The position numbers and the translations under genes are program-made. The notes beneath the pieces are model-generated. The model was not told the DNA's origin. It was given only the letters and a program-made list of their open reading frames with translations, and ran no database searches. Shown piece after piece: positions 1 through 8,199 of a stretch of DNA of 64,000 nt. The first letter of the stretch is position 1; each line of letters starts with the position of its first letter. Origin of the DNA: Desulfitobacterium sp038181555 (lineage in GTDB: Bacteria; Bacillota; Desulfitobacteriia; Desulfitobacteriales; Desulfitobacteriaceae); the NCBI RefSeq assembly GCF_038181555.1, contig NZ_JBBWUA010000001.1, positions 372,001 to 436,000 on the forward strand, given 5' to 3'.

Positions 1-417
1 AATATGGGTGCTTTGAAAATGTGCAAGCCTTCCGAAGGCTTGGAAGGGGCTATACAGTTTGTAGTAGATACTGTGGAGCGGGCGGGTGGAAATCCTTGTC
101 CGCCGATTATCGTCGGGGTGGGAATCGGTGGCACCATGGAAAAGGCCACTTATCTGGCCAAAAAGTCCCTCCTCCGCCAAGTGGGGGTGCCGAATCCGGA
201 AAAGCGTTTGGCTGATATTGAGCAAGAAATGCTCAAACGGGTAAATAAATTAGGGATTGGCCCGCAAGGGTTTGGGGGATCGAATACAGCTTTAGGGGTT
301 CATTTAGAGGTTTATCCCACCCATATTGCCTCCTTGCCGGTTGCAGTGAATATTCAATGTCATGCCGCTCGACATAAGGAAATTGTTATAAGGGGCAGAC
401 AGGAAGGTGCGGTATAA
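1..417 (+). CDS. Fumarate hydratase class I, alpha subunit (C-terminal part)
   Basis: This is the C-terminal part of the alpha subunit of an iron-sulfur (class I, two-subunit) fumarase or tartrate dehydratase. The frame is open to the left edge, so the start lies outside the window. It contains the family motif GGNPCPPIIVGVGIGG, whose Cys is normally a [4Fe-4S] ligand, and the GFGGSNTALGVHLE segment typical of the C-terminal end of this domain. The enzyme interconverts fumarate and malate. Its stop lies just before the beta subunit, so the two are co-translated. TtdA (tartrate dehydratase) cannot be excluded by sequence reading, but with aspartase in the same window fumarase is the more natural reading. 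Confidence 0.9.
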   Translation, partial: NMGALKMCKPSEGLEGAIQFVVDTVERAGGNPCPPIIVGVGIGGTMEKATYLAKKSLLRQVGVPNPEKRLADIEQEMLKRVNKLGIGPQGFGGSNTALGVHLEVYPTHIASLPVAVNIQCHAARHKEIVIRGRQEGAV

Positions 418-418
418 G

Positions 419-976
419 ATGGGGGAACAGATTCGCATAGAACTTCCTTTAACTCAGGACAAAGTGGCTGGACTTCACTCCGGAGACAGTGTCCTGCTGA
501 GTGGCATAGTTTATACTGGCCGTGACGCAGCTCATAAGAAGATGGTGGAAGCCTTAGACCGAGGTGAAGAACTCCCCTTTGATGTCCGTGACCAAGTCAT
601 CTATTTTGTAGGACCGACTCCACCTAAACCAGGTCAGGTGATCGGTTCGGCGGGTCCGACGACCAGTGGTCGGATGGATGCTTATTCCCCTAAGCTGATT
701 GAACGAGGATCGACGGGGATGATTGGCAAGGGCCTGCGTTCCCCAGAGGTCATAGCAACCATGAAAAAACATGGAGCGGTGTATTTCGGAGCCATCGGAG
801 GATCCGGGGCACTGCTGGCTAAAAGGATTGTCTCTGCAGAAGTCATTGCCTATCCAGAACTGGGCACCGAAGCGATTCGTAAATTAGAGGTCAAGGATTT
901 CCCTGTGATGGTGGTCATTGATAAGGATGGCAACGATTTATATGAGTCAGGCAAGGCTCAATATCGCAAAGAGTGA
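419..976 (+). CDS. Fumarate hydratase class I, beta subunit
   Basis: Beta subunit of the two-subunit class I fumarase, about 185 residues, the usual size. The signature KPGQVIGSAGPTTSGRMD and the following GMIGKG loop form the substrate-binding region of the swivelling C-terminal domain. A GTG at 407 overlapping the alpha stop is also in frame, but ATG 419 sits about 11 nt after AGGAAGG (401-407) and gives the expected N-terminus, so I chose it. The only other subunit in the window is the alpha immediately upstream. Transcription probably stops in the long inverted repeat that begins a few bases after the stop codon. Confidence 0.92.
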   Translation: MGEQIRIELPLTQDKVAGLHSGDSVLLSGIVYTGRDAAHKKMVEALDRGEELPFDVRDQVIYFVGPTPPKPGQVIGSAGPTTSGRMDAYSPKLIERGSTGMIGKGLRSPEVIATMKKHGAVYFGAIGGSGALLAKRIVSAEVIAYPELGTEAIRKLEVKDFPVMVVIDKDGNDLYESGKAQYRKE

Positions 977-1043
977 ATCAAGGGGACAGGTTCGAGTTTT
1001 CATTTCTGAAAACTCGAACCTGTCCCCTTTGTCGTCTTGATTC
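975..1043. repeat. Long perfect inverted repeat (REP-like, possible terminator)
   Basis: A 22-bp perfect stem (980-1001 with 1008-1029) surrounds a 6-nt loop. It begins AAGGGGACAGGTTCGAG and ends in CCCCTTT. A further 7-bp outer arm, GAATCAA/TTGATTC, brackets it. It lies between convergent genes and can terminate transcription from both sides. The GGGGACAGGTT core is reminiscent of dispersed REP-type sequences; that link is inference. Confidence 0.7.
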
Positions 1044-1066
1044 CATTCGCAATTCTGCTGTTATAC

Positions 1067-1477
1067 TTATGCTAAATCTTGCGGTTTGTAAAACTCACAT
1101 TCTAGCTTTCTAAAATCCTTAGCATTCCAAGTTAATATCGGTAACCCTGAGCTTCTCGATTTTTCAGCTAAGTAAATATCTATGAAATCAACATTTACCC
1201 CTCGGAAACGAGCAAGGATACGTCGTATTAAACCTTCTTCATCAAGCTCAATTCCGTCAGCTTCAATAAAATCCTCAAAGACTTGCATTATCGTTTCCTT
1301 ATCGAAGTTATATACTTTGTGTAAGACCCAATAGGCTTCTATTATAACAATGGAAAGCACGTGAAATACTATATCGCCCTGTTCCATAAGCTGAACTAAT
1401 TGTTCGATCTGGTTGTCGTCATCCTTTGTAAATAAACGAATAAGAATGTTAGTATCTACTATCATTGTCTTATTCAT
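1067..1477 (-). CDS. PIN-domain toxin (VapC-like)
   Basis: A 136-residue PIN-domain protein, probably a VapC-type ribonuclease toxin. The N-terminal strand IVDTNILIRLF carries the first catalytic Asp. An internal Glu follows in VIIEAYWVL, and the C-terminal acidic residues lie in GVNVDFIDIYLAEKS and ILTWNAKDF. This is the canonical PIN order. The start ATG (complement of 1475-1477) follows a GGAG site and overlaps the end of the upstream antitoxin by 8 bp, which is the usual translational coupling. The substrate RNA cannot be predicted. Confidence 0.85.
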   Translation of the reverse strand: MNKTMIVDTNILIRLFTKDDDNQIEQLVQLMEQGDIVFHVLSIVIIEAYWVLHKVYNFDKETIMQVFEDFIEADGIELDEEGLIRRILARFRGVNVDFIDIYLAEKSRSSGLPILTWNAKDFRKLECEFYKPQDLA

Positions 1478-1757
1478 CGTTTGACTCCTTCGATCTAGCT
1501 AAAATTTCTTTTGCCCGTTCCGCCCTAGCCAAATCGATGGCTTCATCTGCATCTACGTTAATAGTAGATTTCAATACTCCCATTACGCCGCGAATGGATT
1601 TCTTGGTTTTAGGTTGAACTTCAATGATTCGTTCATTTTCATCTAAGACAAAAGCCAGTCTGTCTCCTTCTTTAATGTTTAGAAGGGTTCTCAGCTCGAC
1701 GGGAATAGTTAGTTGACCTTTACTGGTTAACTTTCCAGAGAGAAGTTGCTTTGCCAT
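1470..1757 (-). CDS. SpoVT/AbrB-type antitoxin (VapB/MazE-like)
   Basis: A 95-residue protein with an N-terminal swapped-hairpin AbrB domain (LTSKGQLTIPVELRTLLNIKEGD, residues about 10-32, quoted only in part as the key SKGQLTIP motif). This fold binds DNA in VapB/MazE antitoxins. The charged C-terminal tail (DEAIDLARAERAKEI) is the likely toxin-neutralising segment. It starts at ATG 1757 behind GGAGG and is the first gene of a two-gene operon with the PIN toxin. Autoregulation is supported by the palindrome lying over its promoter (1780-1804). Confidence 0.85.
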   Translation of the reverse strand: MAKQLLSGKLTSKGQLTIPVELRTLLNIKEGDRLAFVLDENERIIEVQPKTKKSIRGVMGVLKSTINVDADEAIDLARAERAKEILARSKESNDE

Positions 1758-1779
1758 AATAATGAACCTCCATTCTAAG

Positions 1780-1804
1780 GTATTACTTAAATTATAAGTA
1801 ATAC
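1780..1804 (-). promoter_or_regulatory. Palindromic operator of the toxin-antitoxin operon
   Basis: Perfect 9-bp inverted repeat GTATTACTT-N7-AAGTAATAC. It overlaps the -10 element of the operon promoter and lies 23 bp upstream of the antitoxin start. This is the expected place for binding by the AbrB-type antitoxin, alone or with the toxin. Confidence 0.7.
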
Positions 1805-1819
1805 TTTAGAAGAAGTCAA
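1791..1819 (-). promoter_or_regulatory. SigmaA promoter of the toxin-antitoxin operon
   Basis: Read on the minus strand: TTGACT (1814-1819), 17-bp spacer, TATAAT (1791-1796). It is near-consensus, and its -10 lies within the operator palindrome. Confidence 0.75.
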
Positions 1820-1833
1820 GTTTTACTATTCGA

Positions 1834-2598
1834 CTACATAGATGAAGATTTTGCAGGGATATGAGTGCTCTTTTTGCTTGAGGTGCCTTGGTTAGTGTTT
1901 CCTTTAGGCTGGATTTCTTCATCTTGGGTCTGGAGCTTTTTATACCAAAGACTATGACGATGCTTTACATAGTCGTGGTCGATATAACCGGTGAACATTC
2001 CCGGCAATAGGGCGCGATTTTCCTTGATGAGAAAGGCTGCAAGGTGGCCAATAATGCCGAGGATGAGCAATACGGTGCCGATGTTATGAAACATTGTATT
2101 CCAAAAGAGAAGTGAATTCGAAAGCTCTACCCCGGGAACATTCTTATACATTTTGATTAACCCGGTAAGAATGAGTAAAAGTACATTACCGCCAATAAAA
2201 AGATAAGCTAGACGTTGTTCGGCAAGGTATTTATCAGAGGGGGGTTCTTTGCCTTTAGTAAACATGGCCTTGATAATCAGGTAGGATTCCTTTAGATCAC
2301 CGCGACGAGGGAAGATATCAAATTCCTTGCGAATAAAGGCATTAACAATATGGTAGAAGGCGATAAAGATGAGGAGAACAGCGGCCAAGTAATGGAGGCC
2401 GACCGTAATAAAATAATCACCTAGCCATTCTGCCCCGGGTAACTTCGTGACATTATAGCGATTATAGAGGGGCATTTGACCGAGGCCGGTGAGAATCAAC
2501 AAGAAGATGGAGAGGGCTGTTGACCAATGAACAAAGCGATTGATAAGACTTTGGCGTAGGACTTTCCCTCCCTTGTGCTTAATTTTCGTGGTTGTCAT
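1834..2598 (-). CDS. Formate-dehydrogenase-type cytochrome b subunit
   Basis: A 254-residue membrane protein of the FdnI/FdoI-type di-heme cytochrome b family, which passes electrons between a periplasm-facing iron-sulfur subunit and the quinone pool. Four hydrophobic helices can be seen (around residues 28-45, 65-90, 130-150 and 165-190). Histidines are placed as in the family: near the N-terminus (NRFVHWSTALS), in helix 2 (HYLAAVLLIFIAFYHIV) and in the fourth helix (HNIGTVLLILGIIGHLAAF). It overlaps the upstream iron-sulfur gene by 20 bp. No molybdopterin catalytic subunit is adjacent, so the electron donor is unknown. Confidence 0.85.
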   Translation of the reverse strand: MTTTKIKHKGGKVLRQSLINRFVHWSTALSIFLLILTGLGQMPLYNRYNVTKLPGAEWLGDYFITVGLHYLAAVLLIFIAFYHIVNAFIRKEFDIFPRRGDLKESYLIIKAMFTKGKEPPSDKYLAEQRLAYLFIGGNVLLLILTGLIKMYKNVPGVELSNSLLFWNTMFHNIGTVLLILGIIGHLAAFLIKENRALLPGMFTGYIDHDYVKHRHSLWYKKLQTQDEEIQPKGNTNQGTSSKKSTHIPAKSSSM

Positions 2599-3652
2599 AA
2601 TCTTCTTCCTCCTCTCGCGGATTAACAGGGGATGAGGTGAGGTCTTTGACCGGATTACCCTTGAGGGTCCGATAAGCGGTTATGCCTGCCGCAGCGGCAC
2701 CGGCAAAGGGGGCGATGAGAGCGCTATGGAATACTCCTTTTTCGCTTTTGAGATAATTATCGACCTTCACCGGCATGCCCGGCCGCCCGGGAGAAGTGTC
2801 ATGTTTTTCTTTTTTATCGGCCTTGATAGCTTTATCGATTTTGTCAAAGGGGACGGTGGAAAGGTAAAGAGTCGCAGTACCGCCGTTTTCCTTGTCGCCA
2901 TATACATAACCACCTATTTCTTGAGCCTTTTTGTGGGCCTGAGCTTTTATTTCCTCACGAGGACCGATAGATAGTGCTCCTTGGGGACAGGCTTGGACGC
3001 AAGCGGGTTGCTCTCCCACTGCAAGAAGGTCGCTACAGAGATCACATTTATACATCACCCCACCGCCGGCTAAATCGGGGGCGATCTGCATATAAAGACC
3101 AACACCTGCTTGGCGTTGGGGGATACCCCAGGGACAGACATCCCGGCATTTTGCTCCTCCGAAGCAAATTTCATCATCGATGGAGACAGCGCCAGTGTTC
3201 TCCTTACTAATCGCACTAAAAGGACAGAGCTTAAGACAGGTGGGGTTATCACAATGCATGCAGCGTCTGGGAACATGGACTTCATGTTCGAAGCCATCGT
3301 GCTCGACCTTGACTTGGTCGACAAAAGTCCAATTGTAGGGTGTAAGGCGGGAGGTAAGGTCTCTTTTGTCGGACCAATCCTCTACCTTTTTTTGTGGCCA
3401 ATACATTTTAAGTGGCTTCTGGGGCTCGGGGAAGCGACTTTGATTGTGCTGACGACAGGCAGTCGCGCAAAGAGGGGTGGGTTTGCCTTTACAGCCATCA
3501 CATAAGGTTAGATCGATTAGGGTTCCCAGTTTTTCATTATTCAATTCAGAAGCTTGAACGGAAGTGCTTAATCCGGTTGCGGCGAGAGCACCCAGTAAGC
3601 CGGCGGCTGAAGTGCGCTTGAGAAAGGCACGTCGGGAAATCTTGTTGTTCAT
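2579..3652 (-). CDS. Tat-exported four-cluster [4Fe-4S] ferredoxin subunit (HybA/FdnH-like)
   Basis: A 357-residue iron-sulfur electron-transfer subunit. The N-terminus has a twin-arginine signal (SRRAFLKRTSA) followed by a hydrophobic Ala/Gly stretch. Four cysteine groups follow, each able to ligate a [4Fe-4S] cluster: CDGCKGKPTPLCATAC, CMHCDNPTCLKLCP, CFGGAKCRDVCP and CDLCSDLLAVGEQPACVQACP. A C-terminal hydrophobic helix (ALIAPFAGAAAAGITAY) would anchor it to the outer face of the membrane. It resembles HybA of hydrogenase-2 and FdnH of formate dehydrogenase-N. The next gene is the matching cytochrome b. The catalytic partner is not in the window. Confidence 0.85.
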   Translation of the reverse strand: MNNKISRRAFLKRTSAAGLLGALAATGLSTSVQASELNNEKLGTLIDLTLCDGCKGKPTPLCATACRQHNQSRFPEPQKPLKMYWPQKKVEDWSDKRDLTSRLTPYNWTFVDQVKVEHDGFEHEVHVPRRCMHCDNPTCLKLCPFSAISKENTGAVSIDDEICFGGAKCRDVCPWGIPQRQAGVGLYMQIAPDLAGGGVMYKCDLCSDLLAVGEQPACVQACPQGALSIGPREEIKAQAHKKAQEIGGYVYGDKENGGTATLYLSTVPFDKIDKAIKADKKEKHDTSPGRPGMPVKVDNYLKSEKGVFHSALIAPFAGAAAAGITAYRTLKGNPVKDLTSSPVNPREEEEDYDNHEN

Positions 3653-3989
3653 ACGGATACCCCCTATAGGTATAATGCTATGATTACTTTTTTATCATAC
3701 CTGTAGAGAAATTGCAAGAGAAACTTTTATTACTTTGGTCAGTGCTTTATTTGCATAAAACTTAAACATATCAAATTTCGTCGCGACAGTAAAACTTTAT
3801 ATTCGACATATTTATCTCTAACCAATTCCGCATAAACGTATTAAAATGAACAGAGTAGACGAAAAACTTCGGGAATCAACATAAAAAGTCATAAATCCAA
3901 ATAATCAACCATAGGTGTACATCAGCTGAAGATGGTTTTCATTTCTTCAATACGATAGAAAATGGTATTTACAAAAGAGGTGTTCAACT
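3653..3989. other. Divergent intergenic region with a small palindrome
   Basis: This 337-bp AT-rich region separates the minus-strand electron-transfer pair from the plus-strand histidine kinase. It holds an interrupted palindrome TATGAT-N9-ATCATA (3679-3699) about 27 bp upstream of the ferredoxin start, a possible regulator site. I see no RNA gene or ORF in it. Confidence 0.4.
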
Positions 3990-5009
3990 TTGTGGTGTCA
4001 AACAATTCTTGATCATGTGGATGGTGGTGTAATCCGGGTCAAAGACGGACTAGTTACGTCTTGGAATAAAGGGGCAGAGAAAATCTATAAGTATTCCGAG
4101 GAAGAAATGCTGGGTAAAGAAGTTGATCTTATTGTCTGCCCAGAGTGGAAGGAGCAGCTGCATGATTGTTTACTGCAGATTCCTTTCGAGGATGTACCTT
4201 CCTGGGAAATGAAGCATATTGGGAAGACAGGTAAGTTAATTTATGCTTGGGTTACTCTAGTCCCTAATTTTAATAGCAAAAAAGACCTCGAAAGCATCAT
4301 TTTCGTGATAAAAGATATTACTAAGCAAAAGATAATCAGCGAAAAAATGCAGCGGTTGGAAGAGCTAAACATGATAGGGCAGTTAGCGGCTAGTCTAAGC
4401 CATGAAATCAGCTATCCGATGAGTGCCGTCGAAGGATTTTTGCTGACGTTGAGCGAGAAGAATGAATTGTGCCGCTACACAGATATTCTGGATATGATGA
4501 TTTCTGAGATTGGCCGAGTGGACTCCATGATGAGCGAATTTCTCGCTTTTGGTCGCTTGAATGGTGGCGGTCGCCCTCTTTGCAACCTCAATAAGGTTGT
4601 TCGCGGGGTTTTGCCTTTGCTACAAGCTCACGCCGGTGAGTTAAATAGGGTGGTATCAGTGGAGTTGACAGAGGTCCCTGAGATCGAGCTCAATGAGAAA
4701 GAAATTCGGCAGATCATCCTAAATTTAGTGCGAAACAGCCTAGAGACTGTGCCTGAGGGAGGCATGGTAGCCCTGCGCACCTCCTACGAAGGTGGGAAAG
4801 TCGTCTTAGCTATTCAAGATCAGGGAGAAGGTGTTCCCGCTCACATACTCGAGCAATTAGGTGCGCCCTTTATGACCACCAAGGCAAAGGGGACAGGTCT
4901 TGGACTTTCTGTGTGTTTGCATATTATCGCCAAACATTGCGGAGAGGTTGACGTTCAAACCTGTGATAATGGAACAACCTTCTATGTGAAGTTTCCTTGT
5001 GAATTTTAG
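3990..5009 (+). CDS. PAS-domain sensor histidine kinase
   Basis: A 339-residue soluble sensor kinase. A PAS domain fills residues about 3-115 (DGGVIRVKDGLVTSWNKGAEKIYKYSEEE begins it; only the key WNKGAEKIYKYSEEEMLGK is diagnostic). The dimerisation/phosphorylation helix has the H-box SLSHEISYPM (His near residue 137). The ATPase domain has N-box NLVRNSLETVPEGG, G1 DQGEGVP and G2 GTGLGLSV. There are no membrane helices, so the signal is cytoplasmic. The start is TTG 3990, nine bases after AGAGG. No response regulator is adjacent. The arrangement resembles KinA/AtoS-like kinases that feed sporulation or NtrC-type regulators, but the target is unknown. Confidence 0.88.
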   Translation: MWCQTILDHVDGGVIRVKDGLVTSWNKGAEKIYKYSEEEMLGKEVDLIVCPEWKEQLHDCLLQIPFEDVPSWEMKHIGKTGKLIYAWVTLVPNFNSKKDLESIIFVIKDITKQKIISEKMQRLEELNMIGQLAASLSHEISYPMSAVEGFLLTLSEKNELCRYTDILDMMISEIGRVDSMMSEFLAFGRLNGGGRPLCNLNKVVRGVLPLLQAHAGELNRVVSVELTEVPEIELNEKEIRQIILNLVRNSLETVPEGGMVALRTSYEGGKVVLAIQDQGEGVPAHILEQLGAPFMTTKAKGTGLGLSVCLHIIAKHCGEVDVQTCDNGTTFYVKFPCEF

Positions 5010-5156
5010 AGATTTTTGTCTATATTTACATTTGTTCACCAAAAATTCACACTTTCTTAAGAGGAACTTAAGAATTGTCTGCTATACTTTATGTTATAAC
5101 GCTATATGGGTAGATATACTGGACTTGGGAGTTCAGTATGAGAGGAGTTGGCTGCT

Positions 5157-5357
5157 TTGAGCGTGTGCCCAATGTGTAATTCAAGAGAGACTGGCAAGAT
5201 CAACCGTGGTAGATACTTTTGCGGAGAATGTTGCCATGAGTGGACCGTGGAAAATGAAGGTAGTATTACGGTATATAGAATCACTAGTGATGGGACCATC
5301 GTGCGCCTGCGCCCCAAGACGAACATAACCGTAGAGCTTTCTACAACCGCTTGCTGA
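5157..5357 (+). CDS. Small zinc-ribbon protein
   Basis: A 66-residue protein with two CxxC knuckles, CPMCNS and CGECCHEW, about 20 residues apart, forming a zinc ribbon, followed by a short beta-rich tail (SITVYRITSDGTIVRL). I chose TTG 5157 because AGAGGAG (5141-5147) lies nine bases upstream; the in-frame TTG at 5148 is too close to that site. It follows the histidine kinase on the same strand and precedes a terminator. The function is not recognised; a nucleic-acid-binding or regulatory role is possible from the fold only. Confidence 0.6.
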   Translation: MSVCPMCNSRETGKINRGRYFCGECCHEWTVENEGSITVYRITSDGTIVRLRPKTNITVELSTTAC

Positions 5358-5408
5358 TATAATGGATATACTTATTATGGAAGCAATTAATGGAAGAAAA
5401 GATTTGTA

Positions 5409-5444
5409 AAAATTCCTGTAGGTTAGATATCCTGCAGGAATTTT
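5409..5444 (+). terminator. Intrinsic terminator
   Basis: A 14-bp stem, AAAATTCCTGTAGG with CCTGCAGGAATTTT (one G-T pair), followed by a T-rich run. It closes the histidine kinase/zinc-ribbon unit. Confidence 0.75.
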
Positions 5445-5497
5445 GTTATTTTGAAAGAAGTAATAATAAGTAATAAATATAAGAAGTTTTGTGAGCA

Positions 5498-6778
5498 ATG
5501 CAAATATTTGATGAAAAGAGGCAAAAAAGAATGGCGAATCTCCACCAATTCGACATAAGTGAATCCATAAAGCTTTTAAGATTAGAACAGGACCAGTTGA
5601 ATCTCTTAAAAGATTTTAAGCCTATTATGGAGAGGGATGTCGACCAGATCGTCGACGAATTTTACGCTCATATTATGAAGCTTCCGCGACTCAGTGGGAT
5701 TATAAGTGAGTTTTCATCTGTAGAACGACTTAGAGGTTTGCAAAGAAATTATTTGCTATCCATTTTCCCGGATACAATCACTGAAGAGTATATTAATGGG
5801 CGGATTAAAATCGGCAATACTCATAAGCGCATCAATTTACCACCTTTTGTTTACTTGAGTTCTTATCAAACCTTTTTTGATTTGATTTTGCCGAGAATTT
5901 TTGCTTATTACCGCAAGAAACCAGATCACGCGATGCGGTTAAGTTTGGCTGTCCTGCGCATTTTTAGTTTTGACCAACAGGTGGTTATGGCTAGCTACAT
6001 ACAGTCCTATATGGCTGAAATCGATAAAAAGGATGATTTGGAGAAGGCCTATAGGGAGATCGATCATCTCCAACGCCGAGTCAGTGAAGCCAGTCAAGCC
6101 CTAGCGGCTACCTCGGAACAAACAGCAGCGTCGGCGGCTCAGATGCATGAAGCTACTGAGCAAATCTCACATAATGCCGGCGATGCCGCAGAGTTCTCCC
6201 GTCAGGTGGACAGTCTGGCTCAGGAAGGAGCTCAGAAGATTCAACAGATCTCAGAGCGAATTCTTGGGTTGGCGGGCATGTCCGAAAAGATGCAGGAAAA
6301 GATGACGGAGCTTGATCACAGCTCTGCTCGAATTGCCAATATTACTGATGTAATCAAAGAGATTGCTGCGCAGACCAATCTTCTGGCACTGAACGCGGCT
6401 ATTGAAGCGGCGCGGGCCGGTGAATCCGGAAGGGGCTTTGGCGTAGTTGCCGAAGAAGTGAAGAAGCTTGCCAATAACTCAGAGCAATCCGTTAAGGAGA
6501 TTAGTTCGATGATTGCTTTGACTCGGCAAAATACTACCGCAGTGAGCAAGGTTATTGAAGATACCACAAAGGCTATGCATGAAGCGGCAGCCGAAGCTCA
6601 TGAGGTGGTCGATCGCTTTGGGGATATTATGTCGGCTATTCAATCCAGTATTCAACAAGTTCGCGAGATCGCTTCGCAAATTGATGCCTTGACTATGACG
6701 GCTGGACAAATCGGGGCGGCTTCCGAGGATGTGGCTAATTCAGCTACTTCCTTAGCTCACATGGGTTTAAGAGAATAA
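5498..6778 (+). CDS. Globin-coupled chemoreceptor (HemAT-like oxygen sensor)
   Basis: A 426-residue soluble methyl-accepting chemotaxis protein. Residues about 15-180 form a protoglobin/sensor-globin domain; the histidine in RIKIGNTHKRINLPP is at the position of the proximal heme ligand of HemAT. A coiled coil (from QRRVSEASQALAATSEQTAAS) leads to the MCP signalling hairpin, with the conserved tip EIAAQTNLLALNAAIEAARAG near residues 285-305. There are no transmembrane segments, as in HemAT. The protein should bind heme and report O2, CO or redox state to CheA. The signalling domain ends shortly after AASEDVANSATSLA, so the descending helix is short relative to typical receptors. Confidence 0.9.
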   Translation: MQIFDEKRQKRMANLHQFDISESIKLLRLEQDQLNLLKDFKPIMERDVDQIVDEFYAHIMKLPRLSGIISEFSSVERLRGLQRNYLLSIFPDTITEEYINGRIKIGNTHKRINLPPFVYLSSYQTFFDLILPRIFAYYRKKPDHAMRLSLAVLRIFSFDQQVVMASYIQSYMAEIDKKDDLEKAYREIDHLQRRVSEASQALAATSEQTAASAAQMHEATEQISHNAGDAAEFSRQVDSLAQEGAQKIQQISERILGLAGMSEKMQEKMTELDHSSARIANITDVIKEIAAQTNLLALNAAIEAARAGESGRGFGVVAEEVKKLANNSEQSVKEISSMIALTRQNTTAVSKVIEDTTKAMHEAAAEAHEVVDRFGDIMSAIQSSIQQVREIASQIDALTMTAGQIGAASEDVANSATSLAHMGLRE

Positions 6779-6827
6779 TGAATGGATTCTATGAATTAAG
6801 CATTAACCCATCGAAAAGAGTGATATT

Positions 6828-8054
6828 GTGAGGTCAGAGGCTTTATACATCCGCAGAATGTGGAACTTCTCTAAAGCGCTAGATCTTGCCCTGGTGGATG
6901 AAGAGATCGTAATTGAGAAGGATATTCCCATTGGTATGCGTCATGGGGAAAGAGTTGGATACATATGCTTAAGAATTGGTATAGCCATGGGAATGTCTCA
7001 TCAGGAGTTGGTCCGCCTTCTTATCGCTGGATTGATGCATGATATCGGTGCCGTAGGAGGGTTTCACAAGTTTCATGGAACACCTTATTGGATGAAGGAT
7101 CATACTCTTCTGGGGGCTGAGATAATCAAGGGTTTTCCGGAGGGTGAGATTTTATCCGAGGCTATTCTTCATCATCATGAGGCACCCTATCCCAATTATT
7201 CTGCTTTGAAGGTTGATCCATCCCAAGTGAGCCTTACGGCAAAGATCATATCGTTCGCCGATAAGGTGGATGTGAATCTCTCGCGTAAAGTACTTGACCA
7301 GGAAGAACGGGGAAAACTAATCCACTGGGTTAAGGAACATGAAGGAAAAACTCTTTTCCAGGAGGTAGTCCCTGCCTTTTTAAAGTTAGCAATGACAGAA
7401 GCCTTTTGGCTGGATTTGGAGCACGATAATCTGCTGCAGGTTTCTATGGATCTTCTTTTTTATAAATGGGACGCTTTTTCCACTCTCAGAATTGATGATA
7501 AGACGACACACATCTTGGCGAAAACCTTTGCGAAATTAATAGACCAAAAGAGCGCTTTTACTGCTTGTCATTCTCAAGATGTGGCGGCTAACGTCGAAAG
7601 ATTAGCTATCGGGATAGGCTGGGATAAAAAAGCCTGTAGAGCGATTAAGATCGCCGGTTTGGTACATGATTTGGGCAAGCTTTCAGTTCCCAAGAGAATT
7701 CTCGATAAGCCGGGACCTCTAGATCCTCATGAGGTCGAGGTGATTCGGACCCATACCTATTACACTTATCATCTACTAGCAGGGGCTGGTTTTCCCCGAC
7801 ATGTGATTCAATGGGCAGCTTTCCATCATGAGCGTTTGGATGGACAAGGGTATCCCTTTGGTATCTCTGAGGAGAAACTAGACACAGGGGCACGGTTGAT
7901 GACCATAGCCGATATGTTTACAGCCTTGACGGAGGACCGGCCGTATCGGGAGGCGCTCAGTGCTGAGAAAGCCCTCGAAATTATCGGGCGAGGTGTAGGA
8001 ACCACCGTGGATCCCAATCTAATGGAACGGGCGCGTAGGATTTTGCTCGCCTGA
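6828..8054 (+). CDS. HD-GYP domain protein with tandem HD domains
   Basis: A 408-residue protein with two HD-superfamily domains and no membrane segment. The first (residues about 35-150) has LMHDIGAVGG and ILHHHE. The second (residues about 245-405) is a full HD-GYP domain: HSQDVA, LVHDLGKLSVP and HHERLDGQGYPFG. HD-GYP domains hydrolyse cyclic di-GMP or related dinucleotides. The start is GTG 6828, with only a weak upstream AAGAG. It lies 49 bp after the globin-coupled receptor, suggesting a shared transcript and a link between oxygen sensing and nucleotide signalling; that link is inference. Confidence 0.88.
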   Translation: MRSEALYIRRMWNFSKALDLALVDEEIVIEKDIPIGMRHGERVGYICLRIGIAMGMSHQELVRLLIAGLMHDIGAVGGFHKFHGTPYWMKDHTLLGAEIIKGFPEGEILSEAILHHHEAPYPNYSALKVDPSQVSLTAKIISFADKVDVNLSRKVLDQEERGKLIHWVKEHEGKTLFQEVVPAFLKLAMTEAFWLDLEHDNLLQVSMDLLFYKWDAFSTLRIDDKTTHILAKTFAKLIDQKSAFTACHSQDVAANVERLAIGIGWDKKACRAIKIAGLVHDLGKLSVPKRILDKPGPLDPHEVEVIRTHTYYTYHLLAGAGFPRHVIQWAAFHHERLDGQGYPFGISEEKLDTGARLMTIADMFTALTEDRPYREALSAEKALEIIGRGVGTTVDPNLMERARRILLA

Positions 8055-8065
8055 TATTGCATGAT

Positions 8066-8098
8066 AAGACAAAGGACAAGGAACCTTTGTCTTTTTGA
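8066..8098 (+). terminator. Intrinsic terminator
   Basis: Stem AAGACAAAGG/CCTTTGTCTT (8066-8075, 8084-8093) followed by TTTTT, directly after the HD-GYP gene. Confidence 0.85.
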
Positions 8099-8199
8099 TT
8101 GTCTTATTGTTTATGAGGCACAATTGTTATTTTTGTATTTGCGGGTTATGATACTCACTAAGGAAGACTGGTACAGATTCTTTTGAAGAAGGTGTCGCG

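Noticed and set aside
4..417. Complete fumarase alpha starting at the first ATG
   Set aside because: The frame is open to the left edge and the first ATG falls within the domain, so the gene is partial.
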